Source of the DNA: Mycobacterium sp. GA-2829
GTDB taxonomy: Bacteria; Actinomycetota; Actinomycetes; Mycobacteriales; Mycobacteriaceae
Assembly: GCF_001499965.1 (NCBI RefSeq)
Contig: NZ_LQIT01000026.1
Coordinates: forward strand, 1-64,000
DNA: 64,000 bases
Reading direction: 5' to 3'
Under the pieces are notes generated by a model. It was given only the letters and a program-made list of their open reading frames with translations. It did not search any database and was not told where the DNA came from. Positions within the stretch are counted from its first letter, which is position 1; each line of letters begins with the position of its first letter. Shown here piece after piece: positions 24,517 to 33,048 of the stretch. A program made the position numbers and the translations under genes.

Positions 24517-25968
24517 ATGGAGAGTTCCTCGGCCGCGCGGACGCTCATCGGACGGAATGTCACCGAACGGCGGCTATCCGGGCGGATGAGCACCACCCAG
24601 CTCGTCTTGTCCGTTCTGGCGTTCTCGTCGCCGCTGACGTGCCTGGCCGGATACTTCTCGCTGACCATCATGAACAGCGGGGCGACCGCGCCGGTGGCCT
24701 TTCTGATCGTGACGGCCGTGCTGCTGGTCTTCTCCGTCGGGTACATGGCCATGACCAAGCACATGCCGCGCCCTGGCGCCTTCTACGCCTACATCTCCGA
24801 GGGCCTGGGTAAGTACCTCGGGCTGGCCGCGGCGTTCCTGGCGACAATGTCTTACACCGTCATCGGCATGGGCGTGTACTGCTTTGCCGGACTGACCGTT
24901 TCGGGATTGGTCACCGCGTGGGACGGTCCCGCTGTCCCGTGGTGGCTGGCCGCACTCGCCGTCTGGGCGGTCATCGGTGGGCTGGGCTACTTCAACGTCG
25001 AGGTCTCGGCGAAAGTGCTGATGTACGTCATGCTCGTCGAGGTCGCCGTCGTGATGATCTTCAACGTCGCCGTGGTCGGGCGCGGTGGCGCCGCCGGACT
25101 CAGCGCCGCACCGTTCGACGTCGCCGAGTTCGCCCACGGCGAGGTGTGGGCCGGCCTGCTGTTCGCGATGCTGGTCTTCATCGGATTCGAGGCCACCGCG
25201 CTCTACCGAGACGAGGTACGCGACCCCGACCGCACCATCCCGCGGGCCACCTACATCGCCGTGGTGTTCATCGGGGTGCTGTACACCCTGACCGTCTGGG
25301 TGATGGTGACGGCGTTCGGGTCCGACGCCCAACGGGTCGCCCAGGACGACCCGGCAGGGATGTTCAGCCAGGCGGCCGACCGCTACGTCGGTATGTGGTT
25401 CAGCAACGTCGCCACCGCGTTGGTCCTCACCGCGGTCCTGGCCTCGCTGCTGTCGATCCACAACGCCTCGACCCGCTACCTGTTCAATCTCGCCGCCGAT
25501 GCCGCCCTGCCGCGCGGGCTCGCCGATGTCCACCACCGCCACAAGTCCCCGTATCGCGCCTCGATCGCCATATCGGTGCTGGCCCTGCTCGGAGTCGCCC
25601 CCTTCGCCGTCGCCGACCGCGACCCCGGTGTCGTCTACGGCCAGCTGGCCGGTCTCGGCAATGCCGGCGTCTTCATCCTCATGGCGCTGGTGAGCGTCGC
25701 CGTCGTGGCGTTCTTCGCCCGCCATGACCGTCGCGCCGACGAAAGTCGTTGGGCCACCACAATCGCGCCGGCGGTGTCCGCAGTGGCGATGTTCGCACTG
25801 GTGCTCTTCGCCCTGTCCAACTTCGACCTCGTCGTCGGGGCATCGAGTGCCAACGTCATCCTGCTGGGGGCGCTGACCGCGGCCTTCGTCGTCGGCTTGC
25901 TCGTGGCCGCCTGGATGAAGAAGCGCCGGCCCGACGATTTCGCGCTGCTCGGCGGCGCGGGGCGCTGA
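24517..25968 (+). CDS. APC-superfamily amino acid/polyamine permease (1)
   Basis: This 483-residue inner-membrane transporter has about twelve hydrophobic helices. The first repeat begins STTQLVLSVLAFSSPLTCLA and the conserved loop HMPRPGAFYAYISEGLGK follows. GFEATALYRDEVRDPDRTIP is typical of amino acid/polyamine permeases, as is the later SIHNASTRYLFNLAADAALP. It is the first gene of a rightward unit with a SnoaL-like protein, an NCS1 permease, two SDRs and a ferritin-like protein. Site H lies 53 bases upstream. The permease at 31.6 kb is a paralog with the same motifs. It probably imports an amino acid or amine linked to the island pathway. Confidence 0.9.
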   Translation: MESSSAARTLIGRNVTERRLSGRMSTTQLVLSVLAFSSPLTCLAGYFSLTIMNSGATAPVAFLIVTAVLLVFSVGYMAMTKHMPRPGAFYAYISEGLGKYLGLAAAFLATMSYTVIGMGVYCFAGLTVSGLVTAWDGPAVPWWLAALAVWAVIGGLGYFNVEVSAKVLMYVMLVEVAVVMIFNVAVVGRGGAAGLSAAPFDVAEFAHGEVWAGLLFAMLVFIGFEATALYRDEVRDPDRTIPRATYIAVVFIGVLYTLTVWVMVTAFGSDAQRVAQDDPAGMFSQAADRYVGMWFSNVATALVLTAVLASLLSIHNASTRYLFNLAADAALPRGLADVHHRHKSPYRASIAISVLALLGVAPFAVADRDPGVVYGQLAGLGNAGVFILMALVSVAVVAFFARHDRRADESRWATTIAPAVSAVAMFALVLFALSNFDLVVGASSANVILLGALTAAFVVGLLVAAWMKKRRPDDFALLGGAGR

Positions 25969-26042
25969 ATCGCGCGATCCAGCGCCCTTTAGCACGACCC
26001 GGTCTTCTGACCATCGCAACCAGTGAAACCGAAAGGACCACG

Positions 26043-26447
26043 ATGACCCTGGAGAACACCGAACGCGTCATGCACGCCTACCACGACGCCTGGGAGCGCG
26101 GTGATCAGGAAGCCGGAATGGGTTTCTACGCCGAGGATCTCGTCGTGCACATGGGTGGGGGTGGGCCCCTGGCGGGCACCTACACCAGCCGAGAAGACTT
26201 CAACACCAACTGGATCGGTCGGGTCGCGGACTACACCGACACCTGGGATGTACTCGGCAACGACACACTGCTGGTCGGCGAGGACGGCGTCCTGCTGCTG
26301 GTGCGGGAACGCTGGGCGCGCGGTGACCGTGCGGTCACGACCGAGCGTCTCGGTTACTACCGCGTCGCCGGCGACGAGATCGTCGAGTGCCGGTTCGCCG
26401 ACATGAACCAGCCCGAAGTCGAGGACTTCTTCGGCGACCTCAGCTGA
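26043..26447 (+). CDS. SnoaL-like / NTF2-fold protein
   Basis: This 134-residue protein has the cone-shaped NTF2-like fold pattern: an N-terminal helix pair (VMHAYHDAWERGDQEAGMGFYAEDLVVH), then TYTSREDFNTNW, and long strands ending LLLVRERWARGDRAVTTERL and GDEIVECRFADM. Such proteins act as small isomerases, hydrolases or binding proteins on hydrophobic substrates. The ATG at 26043 follows GAAAGGACC. It sits between two permease genes in one transcription unit. The reaction cannot be assigned. Confidence 0.75.
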   Translation: MTLENTERVMHAYHDAWERGDQEAGMGFYAEDLVVHMGGGGPLAGTYTSREDFNTNWIGRVADYTDTWDVLGNDTLLVGEDGVLLLVRERWARGDRAVTTERLGYYRVAGDEIVECRFADMNQPEVEDFFGDLS

Positions 26448-26469
26448 GCGACGAGACCGGCGCACCACC

Positions 26470-28050
26470 ATGACCGCACCCCCCGACGACGCCGCCCCGG
26501 CAGGGACCGAGCCCTCCGGCTGGGTCCTGTCCGACACCGACGACCCCCGCGTTACCGCCGAACAGGAACACGAGGACTACACCGACCACATCGTGCCGTT
26601 GACCGCGCGCCAGCCGCGCCGCGCGGTCCTCGGCAGCTGGTGGTCGATCGCCAGCGCCATGGCTTTTCTGTACTACGGCGTTCTGGCGGCCACCCTGGCC
26701 GGCACGAAACAAGCGTTGGTGGGCCTGATCGTGGTCATCGTGGTCAGCGCCCTGCTGGGCGCGTGCGTCTCCAACGCCTCGATTCGCCGCGGTCTGAACT
26801 CGATGTTGTTGACGCGCGAGGTCTTCGGAGTGCGTGGTGCGGTCCTGACGCCACTGATCTGCGGTCTGGGCGCGCTCTACTACGCGGTGTTCGAGTCCAG
26901 CGTCATGGCCGCGGCGTTGCAGGCCTACTTCCAGGTTCTCGACATACGCGTCTGGTACGCCGTCGTGATCATCGGGATGACGCCACTCATGCTCGGCGGC
27001 ATGCAGACGTGGTTGACCAAGCTGAACTCGTGGTCGCTGCCGGTCTTCCTGGTCGGCGTCACCGCCGCGGTGGTGGTGGCCGCGCTGCGTTTCGGGTGGA
27101 GCGGCGACTGGTGGGACGCCGGGCCGGCCACGCCCAACCCGCTTCCGGGCTGGTTGACCACGTTCATCCTGTACATGGGCATCTGGGTACTCGTCCCCGA
27201 CACCCCGGAGTTCGCCCGGTTCGGTCGCGTCCAGGACAAGCGCTTCCACGCCCACGTCACCTTCGGGTGGCTCTTCTACCTGATCGCCTACGGCTTCAGC
27301 GGGATCACGGGAATCCTCATCGTGGCCCTGGCCGCCCCCGGCGCCACGATCGCTGAATCAGCGGTCACCACCGGCATTGTCGCGTCGTTGGGTGTTGTCG
27401 GGCTCATCGTCGTGATCGTGAGTCAGATCCGCATCAACTCGGCGAACTTCTACGTCGCCAGCACCTGTTTCGAACGGGTCGTCGGCCACCTGTCCACCCG
27501 CAACCTGCCCCGGCGGGCGTGGGTGGTGCTGCTGGCCGCCCTGACGTTCCTGCTGATGCTCACCAACGTGTTCAGCTACATCGCCACCGCATTGGCGTGG
27601 CAGGGCATCGTCACCGTGTCCTGGGTCGGCATCCTCGTGGTGCACCTGATGTGTGTCACGCCCGACCCCGAGATCCGCGCCAGCCGGCTGCCCGCGTTGA
27701 CCCGGGGCTTCGCCGTCTGGGTCATCGCCGCCGGCATCGGGTTGATCGCGCTCAACGCCGGACCGGCACCCATCGCCGGGCTGGCACCACTGATCTCCCT
27801 GGCCGCCAGCGTCGCGCTGTATCTGATCCAGATTCGCGCGTTGCGCCGCAGCCGCGGCCCCGCCAGCACTCACCGGGACGCGCGCGATGCCGTCGCCGAC
27901 CCGTGGCACACCCGCACCCGGTGCGTCACCTGCGGGCTGAGTTACACCACCTACGAAATGGACGCTCCGGCAGACCATCCGGACGCGCCCCGGTGTCTGG
28001 AGTGCCAGCTCCGGCCGGCCGCTCCCGCCCGCCACCTACACACCCCCTGA
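26470..28050 (+). CDS. NCS1-family permease (nucleobase/cytosine/hydantoin type) with C-terminal two-CxxC tail
   Basis: This 526-residue protein has about twelve membrane helices in the NCS1 pattern (VPLTARQPRRAVLGSWWSIA, LTREVFGVRGAV, WVLVPDTPEFARFGRVQDKR, SQIRINSANFYVASTCFERV). NCS1 carriers import nucleobases, hydantoins, allantoin or thiamine with a cation. After the last helix there is a soluble tail of about 70 residues holding CVTCGLSYTTYEMD and CLECQ, two CxxC pairs 26 residues apart that look like a small zinc site. I know no standard NCS1 protein with this tail. The neighbouring hyuAB genes, of the hydantoinase family, fit a cyclic nitrogen compound as cargo, but that is inference. 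Confidence 0.88.
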   Translation: MTAPPDDAAPAGTEPSGWVLSDTDDPRVTAEQEHEDYTDHIVPLTARQPRRAVLGSWWSIASAMAFLYYGVLAATLAGTKQALVGLIVVIVVSALLGACVSNASIRRGLNSMLLTREVFGVRGAVLTPLICGLGALYYAVFESSVMAAALQAYFQVLDIRVWYAVVIIGMTPLMLGGMQTWLTKLNSWSLPVFLVGVTAAVVVAALRFGWSGDWWDAGPATPNPLPGWLTTFILYMGIWVLVPDTPEFARFGRVQDKRFHAHVTFGWLFYLIAYGFSGITGILIVALAAPGATIAESAVTTGIVASLGVVGLIVVIVSQIRINSANFYVASTCFERVVGHLSTRNLPRRAWVVLLAALTFLLMLTNVFSYIATALAWQGIVTVSWVGILVVHLMCVTPDPEIRASRLPALTRGFAVWVIAAGIGLIALNAGPAPIAGLAPLISLAASVALYLIQIRALRRSRGPASTHRDARDAVADPWHTRTRCVTCGLSYTTYEMDAPADHPDAPRCLECQLRPAAPARHLHTP

Positions 28051-28093
28051 TCTCACCCCACCGTCCCCTACACCGACAGGAAGGCAGATTCCG

Positions 28094-28873
28094 GTGTCAA
28101 AGTCCCTGCAGGACAATGTCGTCGTCGTGACCGGAGCAGGATCCGGCATGGGCGAAGCCATGGCGCAACAGTTCGTCGCGGCCGGAGCGCGGGTGGCCGC
28201 GCTCGATATCAACGAAGCCAAGGCCAAGGCGGTCGTCACCGCCCTTGAGGTTCCGGCCGACCGGGCCACGGCGGTGTTCGTCGACATCGCCTCGGAGAAC
28301 TCGGTGAGCGAAGCGGTGAACCAGGTGATCCGGTGGGCCGGGCGCGTCGACGTGCTGTGCAACAACGCCGGCATCATCGACAGTTTCCGGCCCGCCCATG
28401 AGATCCCGGTCGAGGAATGGAACCGCAACCTGGCGGTCAACCTCACGGGCCCCTTCCTGATGAGCCGGGCCGTCATCCCCGACATGTTGAGCCGCGCGCG
28501 GGGCGTCATCATCAACACGGCATCGATCTCCTCGCTCAGCGCCGCCGGCGGCGGCACCGCCTACACCGCCGCCAAGCACGGAGTCCTCGGGCTGACCCGC
28601 CAGTTGACCTTCGACTACGGCAGGCGCGGAATCCGGGTCAACGCCATCTGCCCGGGGGCGACGTTGACCGGTCTCACCGTGCCCGACGGAGATGCCAGCC
28701 ATCTGCCCGACTCCGAAACCGAGATCGCGCGCATCCCGGCCCAGCGGTGGTGCCAACCATCCGAAATCGCCCGGCTGGCACTGTTTCTGGCGAGCGACGA
28801 CGCCGACTACATCCACGGTGCGGCGATGGTCATCGACGGGGGTTGGCTCACCGCTGCCCGCAACCCGATCTGA
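28094..28873 (+). CDS. short-chain dehydrogenase/reductase (2)
   Basis: This 259-residue classical SDR has VVVTGAGSGMGEAMAQQFVA for the cofactor, aspartate in ALDINEA (NAD preference), CNNAGIIDSF, the catalytic serine in INTASISSLS and YTAAKHG. The C-terminal IHGAAMVIDGGWL is standard. The GTG start at 28094 follows AGGAAGG. It lies 43 bases after the NCS1 permease and 46 bases before the ferritin-like gene. It likely oxidises an alcohol made by a P450 of the island; the substrate is unknown. Confidence 0.88.
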   Translation: MSKSLQDNVVVVTGAGSGMGEAMAQQFVAAGARVAALDINEAKAKAVVTALEVPADRATAVFVDIASENSVSEAVNQVIRWAGRVDVLCNNAGIIDSFRPAHEIPVEEWNRNLAVNLTGPFLMSRAVIPDMLSRARGVIINTASISSLSAAGGGTAYTAAKHGVLGLTRQLTFDYGRRGIRVNAICPGATLTGLTVPDGDASHLPDSETEIARIPAQRWCQPSEIARLALFLASDDADYIHGAAMVIDGGWLTAARNPI

Positions 28874-28919
28874 CCCGGCCCCCGGCCTTCGACGTCCCCG
28901 ACCCAGGAGGAAACTCACC

Positions 28920-29447
28920 ATGCACGCCGACCCATCAGCCGGTGACGGTAGCCAGGAGATCGCGGCCACCCGGGCCGCGCTCTTGCGGCGTGCCTACGAG
29001 GGCGAGATCATCGGATGCGCGATGTACGGCGAAATGCTCGACGGCAACGCGTATCCCGAGACGACGGCGTTGCGCCTGCTGTACGACATCGAGCGGATCA
29101 CCGCCGACGCGCTCGCGCCGCTGATCACTCGCTATGGGGTTCCGGTATCCGACGACGACGCCGCGCGCGAGGGTCGGCGGCTCGCCGCGACCCTCGCGGG
29201 GCGGCCGTGGAAGGAGATGTGGATGGACGTCATCCGTCTGGCCGACGACTACCTCACCGACTTCAGACTCCTCGTCGACGTCCTGGACGGCGAGGAGGCC
29301 GCCGTCGGCCGGCAGGTCGTCGCGCACGAAGAAGCACTGATCGCGTTCGCCCACCACGAGATCGACGAAGCCGGCGATGCGCTTGCACCACTCGAAGATT
29401 ATCGGCGCCGCTACGCCGTAAACCCCCCATCCCTCAGCGTGAATTAA
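28920..29447 (+). CDS. predicted helical, ferritin-like protein of unknown function
   Basis: This 175-residue protein is not one I recognise. It is nearly all helix. Acidic and histidine residues are spaced as in four-helix di-iron proteins: YEGEIIGCAMYGEML, LLYDIERIT, MDVIRLADDY, and late HEEALIAFAHHEIDEAGDAL. A di-iron oxygenase, a metal-binding chaperone or a ferritin-like structural protein would each fit. The ATG at 28920 follows a strong AGGAGG. It lies between two SDR genes with gaps of 46 and 12 bases, so it is surely part of the catabolic unit. It may be an extra oxygenase or subunit. Confidence 0.7.
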   Translation: MHADPSAGDGSQEIAATRAALLRRAYEGEIIGCAMYGEMLDGNAYPETTALRLLYDIERITADALAPLITRYGVPVSDDDAAREGRRLAATLAGRPWKEMWMDVIRLADDYLTDFRLLVDVLDGEEAAVGRQVVAHEEALIAFAHHEIDEAGDALAPLEDYRRRYAVNPPSLSVN

Positions 29448-29459
29448 GAAAGGCAGCAC

Positions 29460-30287
29460 ATGCCCACACACAGCAACGCCCAGTTAGCCGGCCGGACCGC
29501 CATCGTCACCGGCGCGGGTCGCGGCATCGGTGAATCCATCGCCGTCACGCTCGCCGACCGCGGCGCCGAGGTCATGGTGGTTGGTCGATCACTCGAACCG
29601 CTCAACGCCACCGTGGCGGCCATCGAAGCCAAGGGCGGGCAGGCATTCGCCGTGCCAGCCGACATCTCCACCTCGGCCGATGTCGCCGTCGCCGTCGAGG
29701 CCGCCATGCGGCGGTGGGGGCGCATCGATGTCCTCGTGAACAACGCCGCGATCTTCGACGAACCCCCGTTCTTCGATCTCGACGAGGAAACGTTCAGCAC
29801 CACCTTCGGGATCAACGTGACCGGCACCTTTCTGCTGTCCCAGGCGGTGGCCCGCCACATGGCAGCGGCGGGCAAGGGATCGATCGTCCACATCTCCTCG
29901 ATCGACGCCCTCGGCGCCGACGGGCCCTTCACCGCCTACACCGCCACCAAGGCGGCGGTGGTCAGCCTGGCCCGCACCATGACGATGGAACTGGCCCCCC
30001 TGGGCATCCGGGTCAACTGCGTGGCTCCGGGGTTCGTGAACACCGACATGGTGCACAAGACCTCGACACCGAACGTCTTGGATCACATGCTCAACGACTT
30101 CACCCGCGTTCCGATGCGCCGCCTCGTCGAGCCCGAGGAGATCGGCGCCGCGGTGGCGTTCTTGGCCTCCGACGACGCCTCGGCTATCACCGGGATCAAC
30201 CTGGTCGTCGACGGCGGCCTGACCTCCAACCTGTTCGTCATGGAGACCCTGCCGGAACCGATGATCCCCCTGGGCGAGAACAGCTGA
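29460..30287 (+). CDS. short-chain dehydrogenase/reductase (3)
   Basis: This 275-residue SDR has IVTGAGRGIGESIAVTLA, VVGRSLE with arginine after strand two (NADP likely), VNNAAIFDEPPFF, the catalytic serine in VHISSIDAL and YTATKAA. The C-terminus is longer than usual (TLPEPMIPLGENS). It is the last gene of the rightward permease unit, 12 bases after the ferritin-like gene. The three SDRs of the island are clearly distinct paralogs, so several alcohol/ketone steps are probable. Confidence 0.88.
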   Translation: MPTHSNAQLAGRTAIVTGAGRGIGESIAVTLADRGAEVMVVGRSLEPLNATVAAIEAKGGQAFAVPADISTSADVAVAVEAAMRRWGRIDVLVNNAAIFDEPPFFDLDEETFSTTFGINVTGTFLLSQAVARHMAAAGKGSIVHISSIDALGADGPFTAYTATKAAVVSLARTMTMELAPLGIRVNCVAPGFVNTDMVHKTSTPNVLDHMLNDFTRVPMRRLVEPEEIGAAVAFLASDDASAITGINLVVDGGLTSNLFVMETLPEPMIPLGENS

Positions 30288-30327
30288 CGTCCGTAGGGCT
30301 ACGACGTGAACGCCAGTGTGATGTGGC

Positions 30328-30690
30328 ATGACGCGCACCGATGACCGCCGTCTAAGCGCGGACACGGATGGCTCTGTCTGGCAGTTGGCGGCACGGTGCC
30401 GCGACGCCGACCACTCGCTGTTCTTCCACCCCGACGGGGAGCGCGGACATGCCCGCCGTCTCCGCGAGCAGCGCGCCAAACAGGTCTGCACCTCGTGCCC
30501 GGTGCTTGCGCAGTGCCGAACCTACTCGCTGGCGTTCGAGGAGCCGTTCGGTACCTGGGGCGGGCTCACCGAAGACGAACGCAGCGCGCTGCTGCCCGCG
30601 CGGGCGGCACGTATGAACACCCACAGCACGCGCGCCGGCCGCGCCACGCGCGAGCATCCGCGGGACAAAGAGGTCGCCGGCGAGCGCTGA
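30328..30690 (+). CDS. WhiB-like iron-sulfur transcription factor
   Basis: This 120-residue Wbl protein has four cluster-binding cysteines (C24, C54, C57, C63; second group VCTSCPVLAQC) and the turn motif GTWGGLTEDER used to contact the sigma factor. A basic tail with arginines and lysines (RAGRATREHPRDK) follows. Wbl proteins carry a [4Fe-4S] cluster and regulate with sigma A in actinobacteria. It does not have the RGRP AT-hook of WhiB7. It starts 40 bases after the last SDR on the same strand and may respond to redox changes from the oxygenase pathway, but its targets are unknown. Confidence 0.92.
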   Translation: MTRTDDRRLSADTDGSVWQLAARCRDADHSLFFHPDGERGHARRLREQRAKQVCTSCPVLAQCRTYSLAFEEPFGTWGGLTEDERSALLPARAARMNTHSTRAGRATREHPRDKEVAGER

Positions 30691-30758
30691 CCGTCCGGCG
30701 CGACCCGGGGCCGCGGTGGAGACCGGCGGAACAACGCGGACTTCGCGGAGTGCTACAC

Positions 30759-31433
30759 GTGCATTGCACCGACGTCGACTTCGGCGGCGAAGCCGGGATC
30801 ACCCTGCGGGGTCGGCTCGTGCTGCCGCACGGGGGCGGGGCTTCTGGAAGGCCACCTGTGGTCGATTCCGAACGAATCGGCCTCTGGGGCAGCACCCTTT
30901 GCCGCGCGGCCACGCGCTGGTCAGCGCGGCGACCGACCGGCGGGTCAAAGCCGCCGTCGCGCAGGTCCCCACGATCAACGGATACGAGCAGAGCCGACGC
31001 CTGGTGGCGCCCGAGCAGATTGCACGGTTAGGGACAGTTTCATCGCCGTCGACCGCCGGCGCCCCAGCCAGCACTGACCACTCCAACCCCGGGGTGTACC
31101 GCTCCCGCTACGCGCTGGAGTTCTACCTGCAGGCCCTACCGGGCTCGGCCCGATGGTACAACGCGGTGACCACGCGATCGACCCGCGCTACGCGAATGAT
31201 GCTACGGAGGCAATGGGGTTCGCACCTCTCCCCCTCCCTTAGTGATGGTCATCGCCCTCGACGACAGCGTCACACTCACCGACACCGGCCTCCGGGCCTA
31301 CGCGCAGGCGCTGCATCCGAAACGCCTGGTGACCTACACCGGCGGGCACTTCGACGCCTACGCCGCGCAGTTCGACGTGGCCATTACCGCGGCCCGCGAG
31401 TGGTTCCAGGAACATCTGGGCTACGCCGGGTAG
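30759..31433 (+). pseudogene. decayed alpha/beta hydrolase
   Basis: Pieces of one hydrolase appear in different frames. Frame one (from GTG 30759) gives VDFGGEAGITLRGRLVLPHG and DSERIGLWGS. The next frame gives GHALVSAATDRRVKAAVAQV, PTINGYEQSRRLVAPEQI and later YALEFYLQALPG. A final piece from 31242 gives VIALDDSVTLTDTGLRAY, HPKRLVTYTGGHFDAY and AAREWFQEHL. The order matches an actinobacterial dienelactone-hydrolase-like family, but the region around the nucleophile elbow is lost and there are at least two frameshifts and an internal deletion. It is therefore broken and not expected to be active. Confidence 0.75.
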
Positions 31434-31505
31434 GCCCTCGCCGCAACCGGCTCGACAATGGCTGCGCATCAGGTATGCCGAGCGGCGCGCTGACCACGAT
31501 GACGA

Positions 31506-31543
31506 AGGCCGCACGCCCCGACTTGGTCGAGGGCGTGCGGCCT
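31506..31543. terminator. hairpin after the APC permease (2)
   Basis: Perfect 13-bp inverted repeat AGGCCGCACGCCC (31506-31518) with complement at 31531-31543 and a 12-base loop. It lies 24 bases beyond the stop of the leftward permease gene. Confidence 0.75.
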
Positions 31544-31566
31544 CCGTGGTCGCCTTCTGCGACCGG

Positions 31567-33048
31567 TCAGCCGACCTTCTGCCGGCCGATGCGGCTGAAC
31601 GTCTCGGGACGCCGGGCGCGGTACACCGCTGCCAACACGAGGCCGGCGATGAACGTGCTCCACAGCGCGATCTGGAGACCCCACGCCTGCGCGGTCGAGC
31701 CACCGGTCATGGAGGTGAAGTTCGTCATCGCCAGATAGAGCACCGCTGCCATGCTGAACGCGCTAAGCGCCGGGGCGATGAACATGTGGAACACCCGCCG
31801 CTCGGTGATGTCGGAGCGCCGACGGAAGAAGACGAGTGCACTTACCCCGGTCAGGAACATCAACACCAGTACGGCGAAGCCTCCGGTGCCCGCGAGAGCC
31901 GAGTACATCACCAGCGGATCAGCCTGCGCGAGCGCCAGAGTGACGAGCGCGGTCAGCAGGACGGTAGTGACGACCATCGATGCGATGTAGGGCGAACCGT
32001 GCCGCGGGTGGACCCGGCCGAGCGTCCCGGGCAGGACGCGGTCGACGCCGAGCGAGTACGTGTAGCGGGCGAGGATGTTCTGTACGGAGAGCAGGCACGC
32101 GAAGATGGACGTGCACAACAGGACTCGCACCACGTCGGTGGCCCAGAGTCCCACGTACGAGTGAATCGCGTTCGGGAACATGCCCGAGTAATCCTCGATT
32201 GCCACGGTCTGCGCCTGGCTCGGGCCGTAGGCCACGATCAGCAGCCAGATGCTCGCCAGGTAGAGCACGCCGATCAGCAGAACCGCGCCGTAGGTCGCCC
32301 GCGGAACCGTCTTGTCGGGATCCTTTGTCTCTTCGCGGAAGATCGCCGTCGCCTCGAAACCGAGGAAGCAGGTGGCCGCGAAGAGCACGGCCAATCCCAC
32401 ATCGTCGGCGGCGAAGTTGCCCAGCGAAAAGGGTTCCAGTGACCGGCCTTCCGGGCCCCCGTTGATGAAGACCGCGCCGTCGAAGATCAGCGTGATCAAG
32501 ATTTCACAGCCCATTACCACCGACAACACCTTGGCCGAGAGGTCGATGCGGAAGTAGCCGAGAACCCCCGCCGCGGCCACACACGAGATGGAGTAGACCC
32601 ACCACGGGATAGTGGGGCCGTGGAAGGTCTCGCTCACCAGGCTTGCGGCGATCGTTCCGAAGAACGACACCGTGCCGACGGCCATCGCGACGTACCCGAA
32701 CATGGCCAGGAAGCTGGAGCCCAAGCCGGCGTGCTTACCCAGACCGGCGGTGATGTAGGCGTAGAACGCGCCGGGATTGGGCAGATACCGGGTCATCGTC
32801 GTGTAGCCCACGGCGAATAACAGCAGCAACACGATGGCGATGCCGAAAGCGACTGGCGCACTGCGGTTATAACTGAGCACGAACACCGCGAACGCCGCCA
32901 CGACCGTCAGGGGCGCGGAGAAGGCCAGAACAGTCAGCATCAACTCGAGAACACCGATACGGCCCTTCAGTGCCGGTGGCGCGCCGTCGGTCGCTGCGGG
33001 CTGTGACGGTATCCCTACCGGCGATGGAGCGTTCGCCTGTTCGGTCAT
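31567..33048 (-). CDS. APC-superfamily amino acid/polyamine permease (2)
   Basis: This permease of about 493 residues has twelve hydrophobic helices. It shares with the first APC protein YLPNPGAFYAYITAGLGK, GFEATAIFREETKDPDKTVP and the segment SVQNILARYTYSLGVDRVLP. The N-terminal 25 residues are polar and rich in proline and alanine. The ATG at 33048 follows GAGAGGCG. It is monocistronic, with a terminator after it. Site I lies about 245 bases upstream. Two related permeases in one island suggest import of two related amines or amino acids, or an uptake/efflux pair. Confidence 0.9.
   Translation of the reverse strand: MTEQANAPSPVGIPSQPAATDGAPPALKGRIGVLELMLTVLAFSAPLTVVAAFAVFVLSYNRSAPVAFGIAIVLLLLFAVGYTTMTRYLPNPGAFYAYITAGLGKHAGLGSSFLAMFGYVAMAVGTVSFFGTIAASLVSETFHGPTIPWWVYSISCVAAAGVLGYFRIDLSAKVLSVVMGCEILITLIFDGAVFINGGPEGRSLEPFSLGNFAADDVGLAVLFAATCFLGFEATAIFREETKDPDKTVPRATYGAVLLIGVLYLASIWLLIVAYGPSQAQTVAIEDYSGMFPNAIHSYVGLWATDVVRVLLCTSIFACLLSVQNILARYTYSLGVDRVLPGTLGRVHPRHGSPYIASMVVTTVLLTALVTLALAQADPLVMYSALAGTGGFAVLVLMFLTGVSALVFFRRRSDITERRVFHMFIAPALSAFSMAAVLYLAMTNFTSMTGGSTAQAWGLQIALWSTFIAGLVLAAVYRARRPETFSRIGRQKVG

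Noticed and set aside
24574-26019. 481-codon frame antisense to APC permease (1)
   Set aside because: No recognisable domain; dominated by Gly, Asp, His and Gln; the permease on the other strand is clear.
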